64,000 nucleotides of DNA from Silvibacterium acidisoli (GCA_022870745.1 CP085323.1:2480001-2544000); one strand, 5' to 3'; shown: positions 7,662 to 16,723, counted from the stretch's first letter. Numbers and translations are program-made. Notes: generated by a model not told the origin, from the letters alone.

Positions 7662-8768
7662 GTGAACGTGGATATCTCTGCCAGATCAATGTTGCTCTGC
7701 CTGGACGACTATGAGGTTACGGCTCGGGAGCTGCTCAATAAGGCGGCCTATGAATATATCGCCAGTGGCGCAGCAGACGAGAAAACGCTGAAGGCAAATC
7801 GTGCAGCCTTCGATGAAATCGAAATTCTCCCGCAGGTTCTTGTGGATGTCAGTTCCATCGATACATCCCGCACCATCTTTGGAAGAAAGCATGATTACCC
7901 GATACTGCTCGCCCCTACCGGATACCATCGGCTGTTTCACGAGAGGGGTGAGATCGAGTCGGTGTACGGGGCAAATCGCAGCAACACCACGCTGATTGCC
8001 TCCACGTTCAGCACGGTTTCCTTCGAGGCGATGCAGCGGGCTTCTGCTGCTCCCCTGTGGTTTCAGCTTTACATGCAGCGCGACCGCGGATTCACGCGCG
8101 AACTTGTGCGGCGGGTAACGGAAGCGGGTTGTGAAGCAATCTGCCTGACAGTGGACCTGGCGGTAAATTCACCCCGCGATCGTGAGCTACGTGCCGGCTT
8201 TGAATTGCCGGCCGGCATGGTGCGCGAAAATCTTATAGACATGGGCAGAGAGACGGCCAGTGCGGCGCATAGCGGTGGCGTGGGCATGCTTTACAACCAG
8301 GTGAGAGCACCCAACGTTACCTGGAAAGATGTGGAATGGTTGCGCGATGAACTGACCATCCCGCTTCTGTTGAAAGGAGTGCTGCGCCCTGAAGATGCGG
8401 AGACGGCGCGGCAGTTGGGTTGCGATGGCGTCATCGTTTCGAACCACGGTGGTCGCGCACTCGACGGCGTGCCTTCCACGATGAGTATGTTGCCTAAGAT
8501 CGCAGACAAGGTAGGAGGCAGCCTGGCTCTTTTTCTCGATGGCGGAATTCGCCGCGGCACGGACGTCTTTGCCGCCCTGGCAATGGGAGCGGATGCCGTA
8601 ATGGTCGGCCGTTCCTACCTCTATGCATTGGCAGTAGACGGAGCAGAGGGCATTGAGCGGATGATGGCGATTTTGAAGACGGAGTTCGAAATGGCCATGG
8701 GGCTTGCGGGCTGCACCGCCCTCTCGACTATTGAGAGGGCGATGTTGCAGATGAGGCCAGCCCGTTGA
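7662..8768 (+). CDS. FMN-dependent alpha-hydroxyacid oxidase/dehydrogenase (LldD/lactate oxidase family)
   Basis: A 368-residue TIM-barrel flavoenzyme oxidising an L-2-hydroxyacid such as L-lactate or glycolate to the 2-oxoacid. The catalytic His and Arg lie in SNHGGRALDGVPSTM, and the FMN phosphate-binding end is LDGGIRRGTDVFAALAMGADAVMVGR. The N-terminal ELLNKAAYEYIASGAADE is typical of the family. The GTG at 7662 has GCGAGG just upstream; an ATG at 7689 is possible. Together with LctP and LarA it would complete uptake, racemisation and oxidation of lactate. Mandelate or glycolate oxidase activity remains possible. Confidence 0.9.
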   Translation: MNVDISARSMLLCLDDYEVTARELLNKAAYEYIASGAADEKTLKANRAAFDEIEILPQVLVDVSSIDTSRTIFGRKHDYPILLAPTGYHRLFHERGEIESVYGANRSNTTLIASTFSTVSFEAMQRASAAPLWFQLYMQRDRGFTRELVRRVTEAGCEAICLTVDLAVNSPRDRELRAGFELPAGMVRENLIDMGRETASAAHSGGVGMLYNQVRAPNVTWKDVEWLRDELTIPLLLKGVLRPEDAETARQLGCDGVIVSNHGGRALDGVPSTMSMLPKIADKVGGSLALFLDGGIRRGTDVFAALAMGADAVMVGRSYLYALAVDGAEGIERMMAILKTEFEMAMGLAGCTALSTIERAMLQMRPAR

Positions 8769-8936
8769 AAGTCCCGTCCGTCGTCCGGCAACAGGTCCAA
8801 GGGGGAAGTCAAAGAACGATGTCTAACTTCAGGACCGTGCGCGGATTAATGTTGAGAACCAAGGTATTGAAATCAAGTCATTACTAAGGGCCCGGTGTTG
8901 CCAGCGTAATCGTCGATAGCTCCCGTGGGAGATATC

Positions 8937-9593
8937 TTATTTGGCAATTGCTCGCAACGACTCACGTCCATGGTGGCGCTTGCGGATAAGCCGGCTGAGA
9001 TGCTCTGGGGTGATGCCAAGCAGTTTGGCGATATCCATCTGCTTCATCAGCGGCCACGGGTCCAGCGTCGTCCAGCGCTCCTGGTGAGCATCTCGCTCCT
9101 GCATGAAGCGCTCAAGGCGGTCCTCGGCGCTGCTCGCCATAAGTTCCAGTTGCGCGCGCGACTGGGAAACGTGTTCCTGGCACAGAACGCTGATGAAATG
9201 GATCGTCGCCTTTGGGTTTTGCATGAGGTAATAAGAGATATTGCGCACCGGGATGCGCGATACCGAGCAGGCGACAACTGTTTCAACCGTGTAGGGAGCC
9301 GGGGTGTTGAGCAGGGCCGACGCGGCCCCGGCATACCAGCCTTCGGTTCTTAGGCCCAGTGTAACTTCATGGCCTGAGTCGCTTAGGTAACTCAGCTTAA
9401 CTAGCCCGTCCTGGATGAGATACACCGTCTTAACAGGTTCATCCTGGCGCAGGAGTGCTGTTCCCTTCACGACGTGGAGTGGCGGCGGCAGCTCCTCGAC
9501 AAATTGCATGTTGTCTAGAGGAGAGATAACCGGCGCAAAAGCAGGAATTTGCAGCGACGACGTCTCTTTTTCTAAGCAGTTATTTGCTTGCAT
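8937..9593 (-). CDS. Crp/Fnr family transcriptional regulator
   Basis: A 218-residue regulator with an N-terminal cyclic-nucleotide-binding-like beta roll (KTVYLIQDGLVKLSYLSDSGHEVTLGLRTEGW) and a C-terminal winged helix with the recognition helix ITPEHLSRLIRKR. No Cys cluster of the Fnr type is seen in the N-terminus, so the ligand is unknown. The ATG at 9593 is chosen because GAGG lies upstream at good spacing; an upstream in-frame ATG would add six residues. The gene is convergent with the hydroxyacid oxidase. The inverted repeat at 9668-9687 upstream could be an autoregulatory site. Confidence 0.85.
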   Translation of the reverse strand: MQANNCLEKETSSLQIPAFAPVISPLDNMQFVEELPPPLHVVKGTALLRQDEPVKTVYLIQDGLVKLSYLSDSGHEVTLGLRTEGWYAGAASALLNTPAPYTVETVVACSVSRIPVRNISYYLMQNPKATIHFISVLCQEHVSQSRAQLELMASSAEDRLERFMQERDAHQERWTTLDPWPLMKQMDIAKLLGITPEHLSRLIRKRHHGRESLRAIAK

Positions 9594-9667
9594 ATGGGTC
9601 CTCATTAGCAATCTGATCCGGAGTCGAAGGCCGATGCCCCGCCGGTAACATCAAGTTAATTACTTGT

Positions 9668-9687
9668 ATCATGCAAAGTAACATGAT
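9668..9687. promoter_or_regulatory. Inverted repeat upstream of the Crp/Fnr gene
   Basis: The 252 bases between the Crp/Fnr start and the DegT stop hold no gene and are AT-rich. Within them ATCATG (9668-9673) and CATGAT (9682-9687) form a perfect 6-base inverted repeat with an 8-base spacer, about 75 bases upstream of the start codon. Dyad sites of this size are typical for dimeric Crp/Fnr proteins. Binding by the adjacent gene product is inference only. Confidence 0.35.
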
Positions 9688-9845
9688 GGCGGATATGATG
9701 CTATAGCTCTAGCAGGTAACTTGCGCAATTTTAGATATGCATTTGATGGGGCAAAATTTTGTTTCTGTATGCCATACGCTGACATAGTCCGGAACGCGAC
9801 ATTGTCATAGGTGAATCGCAACATTCTGGATTGCGGAATCTTCTC

Positions 9846-11021
9846 TTACAGCTCGAATCCCTGTTGATGATCGTTGAGGACGATATCGCGAATCTCCGTA
9901 CAGATCGCGGTGATCGTCTGATCGGACAATGACTCGTAAATCGGAAGATTCACCACTCCTTCGGAGACGTGTTCTGTCACAGGAAGCGGAAGGTCGGTCG
10001 AGTGATGATACGAACTGAAGATCTTTTGCTGGTGCAGAGGGGGATAGTAATAGCGCTGGGTCGGCACGCTGCGTTTGTGCAGCAGGTAGCAGAGCCGATC
10101 GCTGCTCAGCTTACGGTTGGGAACAATGTGCAGTGAGAAGTCCTTGTATGTGGACACATTGTCCCCGCGAACATGCTGGAAAGTGATGCCTGGCAGATCG
10201 CTGAGAAGGCGCGTGTACATCTGTGCGATCTCGTTGTGCCGGATGATTTTCTTCTTAAGCAGCGGCATGCCGGATATGGCCAGGGCCGCGTTGAACTCGG
10301 ACATTCGTGCGTTAAGACCCTGCAACTCCGGATCATACCCACCGAGATCCCCGTAGTTACGTGCAGCGCGGAGCCGCCGGGCCAGGAACGAATCGTCTGT
10401 TGTAACCAGGCCGCCCTCGCCGGCTACCAGCAGCTTGGTGGGTGAGAGTGAAAAGACCTCGGCGTCGCCGAAGGTGCCGATCGGCTTGCCCTGCTGTGTG
10501 CTGCCGAAAGCGTGCGCGGAGTCGAAGATCAGCTTGAGATCGGATCGCGACGCGATACGAGTAAGCGATTCGGTATCGGCTGGATTGCCGTGAATGTGTA
10601 CGCCGAGGATGGCTGTCGTTCGTGAAGTGATGCGCCGGGCCACGTCGAGCGGATCGATGTTCCAGGTGTCGGGCTCGCAATCGGCAAACACCGGGCGGAT
10701 GCCGTTCCAGAGCAGGGCTTCACCCGAAGCAGAAAACGTGAATGATGGAACGATGACTTCGCCTGCGATGCCGAGCGCTTTGAAGACAAGCATTAGTCCG
10801 GATGTACAGCTCGAGACGGCGACACAGTGTTTCACGCGCAGCCGTTCCGCGACAACGCTCTCCAGCCTTTCAACAAGCTCCGCATTCGTAATCAGCCCGG
10901 ACTTGTAAACTTCCCGGTAGAGGGAAGCCACATCTTCCCACGCGGGAAGAGTCGGCTGCATGAAACGCAGCGATGGGGTCTGTCGCTCGCGAGCGATAGC
11001 CGGCATGATTAAAGGATTCAT
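9846..11021 (-). CDS. DegT/DnrJ/EryC1/StrS-type sugar aminotransferase
   Basis: A PLP-dependent aminotransferase acting on a keto-sugar nucleotide. Motifs include SSCTSGLMLVFKALGI, VIVPSFTFSASGEAL, LIFDSAHAFGS and the PLP-binding Lys in SLSPTKLLVAGEGG (about K196). The ATG at 11021 is preferred: it begins MNPLIMPAIARER and gives 391 residues, the usual family length, whereas the longer frame adds a basic tail without homology character. It is last in the operon upxY - methyltransferase - aminotransferase, which suggests production of an amino sugar for an exopolysaccharide or O-antigen. Confidence 0.9.
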   Translation of the reverse strand: MNPLIMPAIARERQTPSLRFMQPTLPAWEDVASLYREVYKSGLITNAELVERLESVVAERLRVKHCVAVSSCTSGLMLVFKALGIAGEVIVPSFTFSASGEALLWNGIRPVFADCEPDTWNIDPLDVARRITSRTTAILGVHIHGNPADTESLTRIASRSDLKLIFDSAHAFGSTQQGKPIGTFGDAEVFSLSPTKLLVAGEGGLVTTDDSFLARRLRAARNYGDLGGYDPELQGLNARMSEFNAALAISGMPLLKKKIIRHNEIAQMYTRLLSDLPGITFQHVRGDNVSTYKDFSLHIVPNRKLSSDRLCYLLHKRSVPTQRYYYPPLHQQKIFSSYHHSTDLPLPVTEHVSEGVVNLPIYESLSDQTITAICTEIRDIVLNDHQQGFEL

Positions 11022-11137
11022 AGAGCCCCCAGTTGAAATGAGAAGTCGTTTCCGATTGAGAAAGTGCTGCCCCGTGCAGATGTGCGGGCCATGCACGATG
11101 GCTTTATTTCCGGAAACGGCGTTGAGTCAGAGACTGT

Positions 11138-11845
11138 TCAGTGCTTCTTTGGCTTCGCGAGCACCATTAAGGAAAAACCGCCAAGAATCAGGGCCGCTGC
11201 ATCCGGATGCATTTTGAAAAAGAGTTGCCGTGGCAGCTTCGCCAAGGCTGTGCGCAAAGATCGTGCAGGCCGCTCGGTTGTGGTACCGGTATATCGCCAG
11301 TCGATAACGTCAAAGCCGCATTCTTCCATCACATCGAGAAAGAGTGGACGGGTGAAATAGTGGAGATGTCCGGCGGTCTTTCTCAACGTCTGCGGAAGAC
11401 CGCGTATCAGTGCCTGCACGGAAAGATCCAGCGGCATGTGCACAATGCAGTAACTCGCTCTTTCACGCAGTGAACGCAGAAAGCGGAAGTAGTCGTCCAC
11501 ATGCTCCACGATGTCGAGTGCGAGCACCAGGTCGCAGTGCCCGACAGCGTGGCTGTCCGAGTCGCCCATAACAAAGCCCAGGCGATCGTTCACTCGATTG
11601 AGGCACGCTGCAAATGCCTGCGGAGAGACTTCAAGGCCGATAAACCTGCAATGCGATGGCAGTGCCTTCTGCATCTCCACCAATACCTGGCCCGAACCAC
11701 AGCCGATCTCACAGATCAACTCCGGATCAATTCTGTTCTTCCTGAGAAGCGACAATGCATGCGTGGCTTTCCATGCGGAGTCTTCCAAATGCCATGAGGG
11801 GCGCAGGTTCTCGTAGTGTCCAACGGTATAGAGCGCTGACGCCAT
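11138..11845 (-). CDS. Class I SAM-dependent methyltransferase
   Basis: A 235-residue methyltransferase with motif I EIGCGSGQVLVEM, the acidic end of strand 2 (GLEVSP) and motif DLVLALDIVEHVDDYFRFLRSL. This form is common in polysaccharide and glycan-modifying clusters. Its position between the NusG paralogue and a sugar aminotransferase suggests it methylates a sugar or glycan intermediate. The substrate is unknown. A GTG- or ATG-proximal start is consistent with the family. Confidence 0.85.
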   Translation of the reverse strand: MASALYTVGHYENLRPSWHLEDSAWKATHALSLLRKNRIDPELICEIGCGSGQVLVEMQKALPSHCRFIGLEVSPQAFAACLNRVNDRLGFVMGDSDSHAVGHCDLVLALDIVEHVDDYFRFLRSLRERASYCIVHMPLDLSVQALIRGLPQTLRKTAGHLHYFTRPLFLDVMEECGFDVIDWRYTGTTTERPARSLRTALAKLPRQLFFKMHPDAAALILGGFSLMVLAKPKKH

Positions 11846-11974
11846 TTCAGAATCGAATCTCTTTTATGTGCCGTGTCTGATCGCCGTCAATCGGCACTGG
11901 TTGATGTGAGCGAGAACGCGGTCGCCAAACGCAACTGCGGAGGGGCGTGGAGGCAGCAGGATACGGAACGTTTG

Positions 11975-12544
11975 TCAGGCTGGATTGCGTTGTATCACGA
12001 TGTCGTCGTATTGCACTTCCACACTCACCGAGCGATTGAGCATCGCAACTGACAGGATGAGCCGTGTCTGGTTCTGTATTCTTTCGAGAATTCCTTCAAG
12101 GCCCGCAAGCGGCCCAGTTTTCAGACGCACTTTATTCCCAATCACAAGACGCGGAATTGACTCCATATGAGCCTTGCTCGCGACGGCAATACGAATCGCT
12201 TCTATCTCCGCTGTATCGACTTCCAGCAGCGTTTTCCCTGAGCTGACGATGCCGAGCACGCCGGGAACCTGCAGCACCGGAAGCCTGTTCTCCGGATTAA
12301 GCCGGCAAAAGATGTAGCCCGGAAACAACGGCACTTCCACGCGCTTTTTCCGGTCTGCCCAGCGATGCACTTCCATGGTCTTTGGGGAGAAAATCTCGTA
12401 GGACTTCGAAGTCAGCGACGTTTCGCACCGATAGAGATCGCGTTGCCGTATCTGTAAGGCAAACCAGGGATAGATCGGTTCTGTCCTGGGGGTCTCGATC
12501 ATTCCGGAAAGGCCGATGTCGTTTTTGGGGCAAGCTACCGCCAT
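11975..12544 (-). CDS. UpxY/RfaH-type NusG paralogue (transcription antiterminator)
   Basis: A 189-residue specialised NusG. The NGN domain (residues 24-115) reads YPWFALQIRQRDLYRCE... with VEVPLFPGYIFCRL and VLGIVSSG, and the C-terminal KOW motif is IGNKVRLKTGPLAGLEGIL. UpxY and RfaH proteins travel with RNA polymerase through long polysaccharide operons and suppress termination. Here it leads a short operon with a methyltransferase and an aminotransferase, fitting a cis-acting polysaccharide regulator. Its first codons contain an ops-like sequence (separate entry). Confidence 0.88.
   Translation of the reverse strand: MAVACPKNDIGLSGMIETPRTEPIYPWFALQIRQRDLYRCETSLTSKSYEIFSPKTMEVHRWADRKKRVEVPLFPGYIFCRLNPENRLPVLQVPGVLGIVSSGKTLLEVDTAEIEAIRIAVASKAHMESIPRLVIGNKVRLKTGPLAGLEGILERIQNQTRLILSVAMLNRSVSVEVQYDDIVIQRNPA
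12530..12542 (-). promoter_or_regulatory. ops-like element at the start of the NusG paralogue
   Basis: Read on the minus strand from the G of the start codon, the sequence is GGCGGTAGCTTGC. It matches the enterobacterial ops element GGCGGTAGCGTGC at 12 of 13 positions. In E. coli, ops pauses RNA polymerase and recruits RfaH, a NusG paralogue. Finding it in the first codons of a NusG-paralogue gene is suggestive of autoregulatory recruitment. UpxY specificity need not follow ops, so a chance match to the coding sequence is possible. Confidence 0.35.
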
Positions 12545-12776
12545 TAGAGTTACAGCACCCGAATGGTAACTGGAAGTCGACCAATAAATACGCGCACTGG
12601 TAACTTGCAGTTAGTGCCAGATGAAACGTTAGTTACTATGACTTTCGCCCCATTCGAGCGTCATTGATACACATCAAGAGCCCTTGAGGCGCCCCGGCAG
12701 GGAACGGGTCGACAATCCGAGCGGATAGTGAGACCAGCGGTTTATTGCTCTCATTCGATTGTGTTTATAAGCGGAG

Positions 12777-12794
12777 TGACGGCTGCGGCCGTCA
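12777..12794 (-). terminator. Hairpin downstream of the serine hydrolase gene
   Basis: TGACGGC (12777-12783) and GCCGTCA (12788-12794) form a 7-base-pair stem with a 4-base loop, located just beyond the stop of the minus-strand beta-lactamase-like gene. There is no strong U-tract, so Rho-independent termination is only likely. The rest of 12545-12815 is the upxY leader and shows no gene; TAACT/AGTTA half-repeats lie at 12601-12613. Confidence 0.45.
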
Positions 12795-12815
12795 GAGCCT
12801 GCAGTGTGACTTACG

Positions 12816-13757
12816 TCACTGTGGCCAGGGAGCCAGTCCTTCCGGAGACCAGGCGGCGATGATAACTCTGGCTATCTTCGCAATCGTTATTTCACCTTCC
12901 TGCTCTGCCCCCCATGAATGATCGGCATTGTCATAAGTGAACGCCGAGATTACGACCATTCCCTGTTTTGTCGAAACTGCGCCGACATCGTTTCGTACTG
13001 CTTCGAGCGACCCGGTTTTGTTGGCAATTGACTCTTCGGTGGCTCCCGGCAATGTGTCCAGATAACGCGGAATGCCGCCGCGGTAGAACTGCAGGTGCAG
13101 CATCTTCTGGGCAGCCCCGCACAATGCGCGATCCTCGGGTTTCGCTGGTGCGCCGAGCTGGCAGGTTGCCAGGCGCGTCATCAAGGTGGCCATCTCGCGT
13201 GCGGTCGTCTTGCCAAGCCCAAAGCGTTTCTGGTCTTCAGGCATAGTTACGCCCGGTGGAACAGGGGTGAAGATCTTTTTATAAAGATAGGTGTTGTTCA
13301 GCCCGAGGGCCGCGATGGTTTTATCGATGTTTTCGATTCCAAGATGATCGATGGCGAGGTTCGTCGCCGTGTTGTCGCTCATTACGATCATCATGGTGAG
13401 CGCATCTTTGAACGTGATCCTGGTGGGGGTATCGAGAAAGAGCAGAACGCCCGACCCCGGAACCTGGTCTTTAGACGATAGTGCGATCGGGTCGGAGAAG
13501 CTGGCCTTGCCTTCCCGTATTTGTCGCAGTGCCTCGTACAGAATTGCGAGTTTGATGACCGATGCCGTCTGAACAGGCTCGTCGGGGTGAATGGCAACAG
13601 TCTCGTGAGTGCGCAGGTTCTCCGCGTAGAGCGTCACGTGCCCGCGGTGTGACTCGGCGATCTGGTTTACCTGTTGCTGCAGCGCGCCAATGTCGGCTGC
13701 ATCCGCAGGCTTGAACGTACAAAAAAACAGCAGCACAAGAAGGCCCGGAATCCGCAT
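12816..13757 (-). CDS. Beta-lactamase class A-like serine hydrolase, exported
   Basis: A 313-residue secreted protein with a signal peptide (MRIPGLLVLLFFCTFKPADA, cleavage near 20). The penicilloyl-serine transferase motifs are complete: S66-V-I-K69, S127-D-N129 and K247-T-G249. The omega-loop E166-x-x-L-N of classical class A enzymes is not visible: the equivalent segment is about KKIFTPVPPGVTMPEDQKRFG. Without that general base, deacylation of penicillins should be poor, so a DD-peptidase-like or other serine hydrolase role is possible. It is divergent from the phytochrome gene. Confidence 0.8.
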   Translation of the reverse strand: MRIPGLLVLLFFCTFKPADAADIGALQQQVNQIAESHRGHVTLYAENLRTHETVAIHPDEPVQTASVIKLAILYEALRQIREGKASFSDPIALSSKDQVPGSGVLLFLDTPTRITFKDALTMMIVMSDNTATNLAIDHLGIENIDKTIAALGLNNTYLYKKIFTPVPPGVTMPEDQKRFGLGKTTAREMATLMTRLATCQLGAPAKPEDRALCGAAQKMLHLQFYRGGIPRYLDTLPGATEESIANKTGSLEAVRNDVGAVSTKQGMVVISAFTYDNADHSWGAEQEGEITIAKIARVIIAAWSPEGLAPWPQ

Positions 13758-13914
13758 GGCGGAATTCTATGCGACTCAAGCCTCCCCCCGTCGAGATTGG
13801 GTAGAGGCAGTGCTTTCGCTACAATGGGAAAGGCCGTCCAGGCCAGTGTCTTCACTATGCCGCTGTATGCAGCGGGGTCAAAAAACTTTTTGATAACCTC
13901 GCCGCAGAACCAGG

Positions 13915-16257
13915 ATGTCAGTCGAAATGAGCTTGGGCGACACCGCTACCGTAGACCTAACAAACTGTGATCGAGAGCCGATTCATATTCCCGGCAGTAT
14001 CCAGAGCCACGGCTTCCTGCTCGGCCTGAAGCTGCAGCCGGATGGACGATTGCACGTCGTTACCGCCAGTGAGAACGCAGCCCAGTACCTCTCGCTTCCG
14101 CTCGATCGCATTCTCGACGCAGAGTTGAACAACCTCGTAGAGCACGACCTCGTCGAGGCTCTTCATAAGGGGTTGCTCTCGGAAGGTTCAGCTGGAGATT
14201 TCGTTCGTTTCATCGGCACTGCCCGTCTGCCTGTTAGTGGAAGTCAACGGCACGATTTTCAGATCGTAGGGCATCGTCTTGCCGAACTGTTCATCCTTGA
14301 GTTTGAACGCACCGAGCACTCGGTAAGCCAGGCCGAGTTGAATGCTGTCCTCTCGAACTTTGTCGGCTCGATTGAAGAGCTCGATGATCGTACAGCGCTC
14401 TGCCAGGCGGTCACCTCGCAGATACGCGCTCTTACCGGTTTCGATCGCATTATGCTGTATCAGTTCGACGAAGAAGGCCATGGCACCGTTCTGGCTGAGG
14501 ATAGAAATGACAAGCTGCCTTCTTACCTCGGACTTCATTTTCCGGCGACCGATATTCCGCAGCAGGCGCGCGCCCTCTATGTTCTGAATCGCATCCGCAT
14601 CATCCCCGATGTCGATTACGAACCGTCGCCTTTGCTCTCCGTGCCGGAGATGAAAGACGCGCCGCCACTCGATCTTTCTTTGTCGATTCTGCGCAGCGTT
14701 TCGCCGATTCATCGCGAGTACATGCGAAACATGGGCACCGTCTCATCCATGTCCATCTCGTTGGTCACTGAGGGCCGCCTCTGGGGGCTTATCTCCGGCC
14801 ATCATCACGAACCGCGCACGGTTCCGTACCTGGTCCGCTCAGCCTCTGAGGTCCTCAGCCGCATCACCACCTCGCATCTGCTCGCTCTCCATCGCTCGTC
14901 GCAGATGGCCCATGCGATTCGTCTCAAGTCGGTGCACGGCCAACTGCTCTCTTTCATGGCGGCTGGCGAGAACTACATCGACGGCCTCGCCCGGCATCCG
15001 GTAGAGTTGCTTGCCGTTACCGGTGCACAAGGCGCTGCTATCGTCGTCGGCGAGCGTTGCATCCTGCTGGGCAAAACACCGTCTCAGCAGGCGGTGCTTG
15101 CGTTTGCGCAGTGGTTCTCAAAACGCGGCCGCGAGGACGTCTTTGCCACCAACCAGATTGAATTGGAATGCGGAGAGGTTGAAGAGCTTCGGACTGAAGC
15201 CAGCGGCATCCTGGCGATCTCGCTTTCCCAGGTGCATCGCATGCAGATTCTATGGTTCCGGCCGGAGATCCTGCAGACGGTGCAGTGGGCCGGTGAGCCT
15301 GCGAAGAGCGAGGAGTTTGTCAACGGTGTCCGTCAGATCCATCCCCGCAATTCCTTCTCGTCGTGGAAGGAGATTGTTCGGGGCAAATCGCTTGCCTGGA
15401 CATCGGTTGAGATCGAATCAGCCAGGGAATTCCGCAGCATCGTGCTCGAAATTGTGCTGAAGCGTGCCGAAGAGCTGGCGGAGATGGCCTCTGAGCTGGA
15501 GTCTTCGAACCGTGAGCTTGAGGCATTCTCCTATTCGGTATCGCATGACCTGCGGGCGCCATTCCGCCACATCTCGGGTTTTGCGGAATTACTGCTGGAG
15601 AACGAAGCATCGCGCCTGAGCGACACGGGCCGCCGCCACCTCGCCACCATAGCGCAGTCAGCACAGTTCGCGGGCCTGCTGGTGGATAGCCTGTTGAATT
15701 TCTCCCGCATATCGCGCACGCAGTTGGAGATCCACTCCATGGCGATGAAGCCGCTGGTGGAGGATGTGTGGCGCGATGTCGTGCAACAGGAGATTGGAGA
15801 GAGGCAGGTTGAAATGGTCATCGGCGACCTGCCTGTCGTCGAAGCGGACCTGAACCTGCTGCGGCAGGTATGGCGCAACCTCATCTCCAATGCGGTGAAA
15901 TATACCCGCCCCTGCGATCACGCCCGAATCGAAGTCAGTTGTGAGCAGACTCCCGACGAGTACGTTTTTGCCGTACGTGACAACGGGGTTGGATTTGAGG
16001 GCGAGTACGCGCATAAGCTCTTCGGCGCATTCCAGCGGCTGCATCGAATGGAAGAATTCGAAGGCACAGGTATTGGCCTGGCGAACGTCCGCCGCATCAT
16101 AGCAAGGCACAACGGAAGAACCTGGGCGACCGGGGAGGTAGGAAAGGGTGCGGTCATCTCTTTCAGCCTTCCGGCCGTTCAATCTATAAGCCGTCGTGGC
16201 TCAGTTCCCGATTCGGAGGGAACCGAAGCCCCGCAAACACCGAAACTGGACGCTTGA
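13915..16257 (+). CDS. bphP: Bacteriophytochrome histidine kinase
   Basis: A 780-residue red/far-red photoreceptor. The biliverdin-attachment Cys is C18 in DLTNCDREPIHIPGSIQSHG, followed by the PAS domain. The GAF domain (about 140-310) has the PATDIP motif near 209-214 and SGHHHEP. The PHY domain carries the tongue motif PRNSF near 476-480. The kinase core has the H-box SVSHDLRAPFRH with H544, N-box NLISNAVKYT, and the G-boxes DNGVGFEGEYAHKLF and GTGIGLANVRRI. All features of an active light-regulated kinase are present. The next gene (4 bases on) encodes a receiver protein and the operon ends with heme oxygenase, which makes biliverdin. Confidence 0.97.
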   Translation: MSVEMSLGDTATVDLTNCDREPIHIPGSIQSHGFLLGLKLQPDGRLHVVTASENAAQYLSLPLDRILDAELNNLVEHDLVEALHKGLLSEGSAGDFVRFIGTARLPVSGSQRHDFQIVGHRLAELFILEFERTEHSVSQAELNAVLSNFVGSIEELDDRTALCQAVTSQIRALTGFDRIMLYQFDEEGHGTVLAEDRNDKLPSYLGLHFPATDIPQQARALYVLNRIRIIPDVDYEPSPLLSVPEMKDAPPLDLSLSILRSVSPIHREYMRNMGTVSSMSISLVTEGRLWGLISGHHHEPRTVPYLVRSASEVLSRITTSHLLALHRSSQMAHAIRLKSVHGQLLSFMAAGENYIDGLARHPVELLAVTGAQGAAIVVGERCILLGKTPSQQAVLAFAQWFSKRGREDVFATNQIELECGEVEELRTEASGILAISLSQVHRMQILWFRPEILQTVQWAGEPAKSEEFVNGVRQIHPRNSFSSWKEIVRGKSLAWTSVEIESAREFRSIVLEIVLKRAEELAEMASELESSNRELEAFSYSVSHDLRAPFRHISGFAELLLENEASRLSDTGRRHLATIAQSAQFAGLLVDSLLNFSRISRTQLEIHSMAMKPLVEDVWRDVVQQEIGERQVEMVIGDLPVVEADLNLLRQVWRNLISNAVKYTRPCDHARIEVSCEQTPDEYVFAVRDNGVGFEGEYAHKLFGAFQRLHRMEEFEGTGIGLANVRRIIARHNGRTWATGEVGKGAVISFSLPAVQSISRRGSVPDSEGTEAPQTPKLDA

Positions 16258-16261
16258 ATAC

Positions 16262-16723
16262 ATGCTTAAGCCAATTTTGCTGGTGGAAGACAACCCCAAC
16301 GATCTCGAGCTGAGCCTTGCAGCGCTCGCCAAGAGCGGTCTTGCGAATGACGTGATCGTCGCCCGGGACGGTGCGGAAGCCAGGGATTACCTTTTCTGCA
16401 CCGGCGTTTACGCTGGCCGGCCTGCGGGCCTGCCCGCAGTAGTTTTGCTTGATCTCAAGCTGCCCAAGGTGGATGGACTCGAGTTGCTTCACATCATCCG
16501 CAACAGCCCTGAAACGAATCGTCTGCCGGTCGTCATCCTCACCTCGTCCCGTGAAGAGAGCGACGTTGCTTCCGGTTATCGCCTGGGCAGCAATGCGTAT
16601 GTAGTCAAACCTGTAGAGTTTTCGGCATTTTTCAAAGCCATTCAGGATTTAGGGATATTTTGGGCGGTATTGAATGAACCGCCCCCGGTTCCCCGAGGAA
16701 AGCCGAACAATGGGCAGCAGTAA
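16262..16723 (+). CDS. Single-domain response regulator (Rcp1-like, phytochrome partner)
   Basis: A 153-residue receiver without output domain. It starts at ATG 16262 (MLKPILLVEDNPNDLEL), four bases after the phytochrome stop; a longer upstream reading would overlap bphP. The acidic pair ED is at 9-10, the phosphoacceptor is D64 in VVLLDLKLPK, the switch Thr is in VILTSS near 94 and the conserved Lys is K116 (YVVKPVEF). This is the form of cyanobacterial Rcp1 proteins that accept phosphate from phytochromes. It ends 14 bases inside the next gene, indicating coupled translation. Confidence 0.95.
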   Translation: MLKPILLVEDNPNDLELSLAALAKSGLANDVIVARDGAEARDYLFCTGVYAGRPAGLPAVVLLDLKLPKVDGLELLHIIRNSPETNRLPVVILTSSREESDVASGYRLGSNAYVVKPVEFSAFFKAIQDLGIFWAVLNEPPPVPRGKPNNGQQ

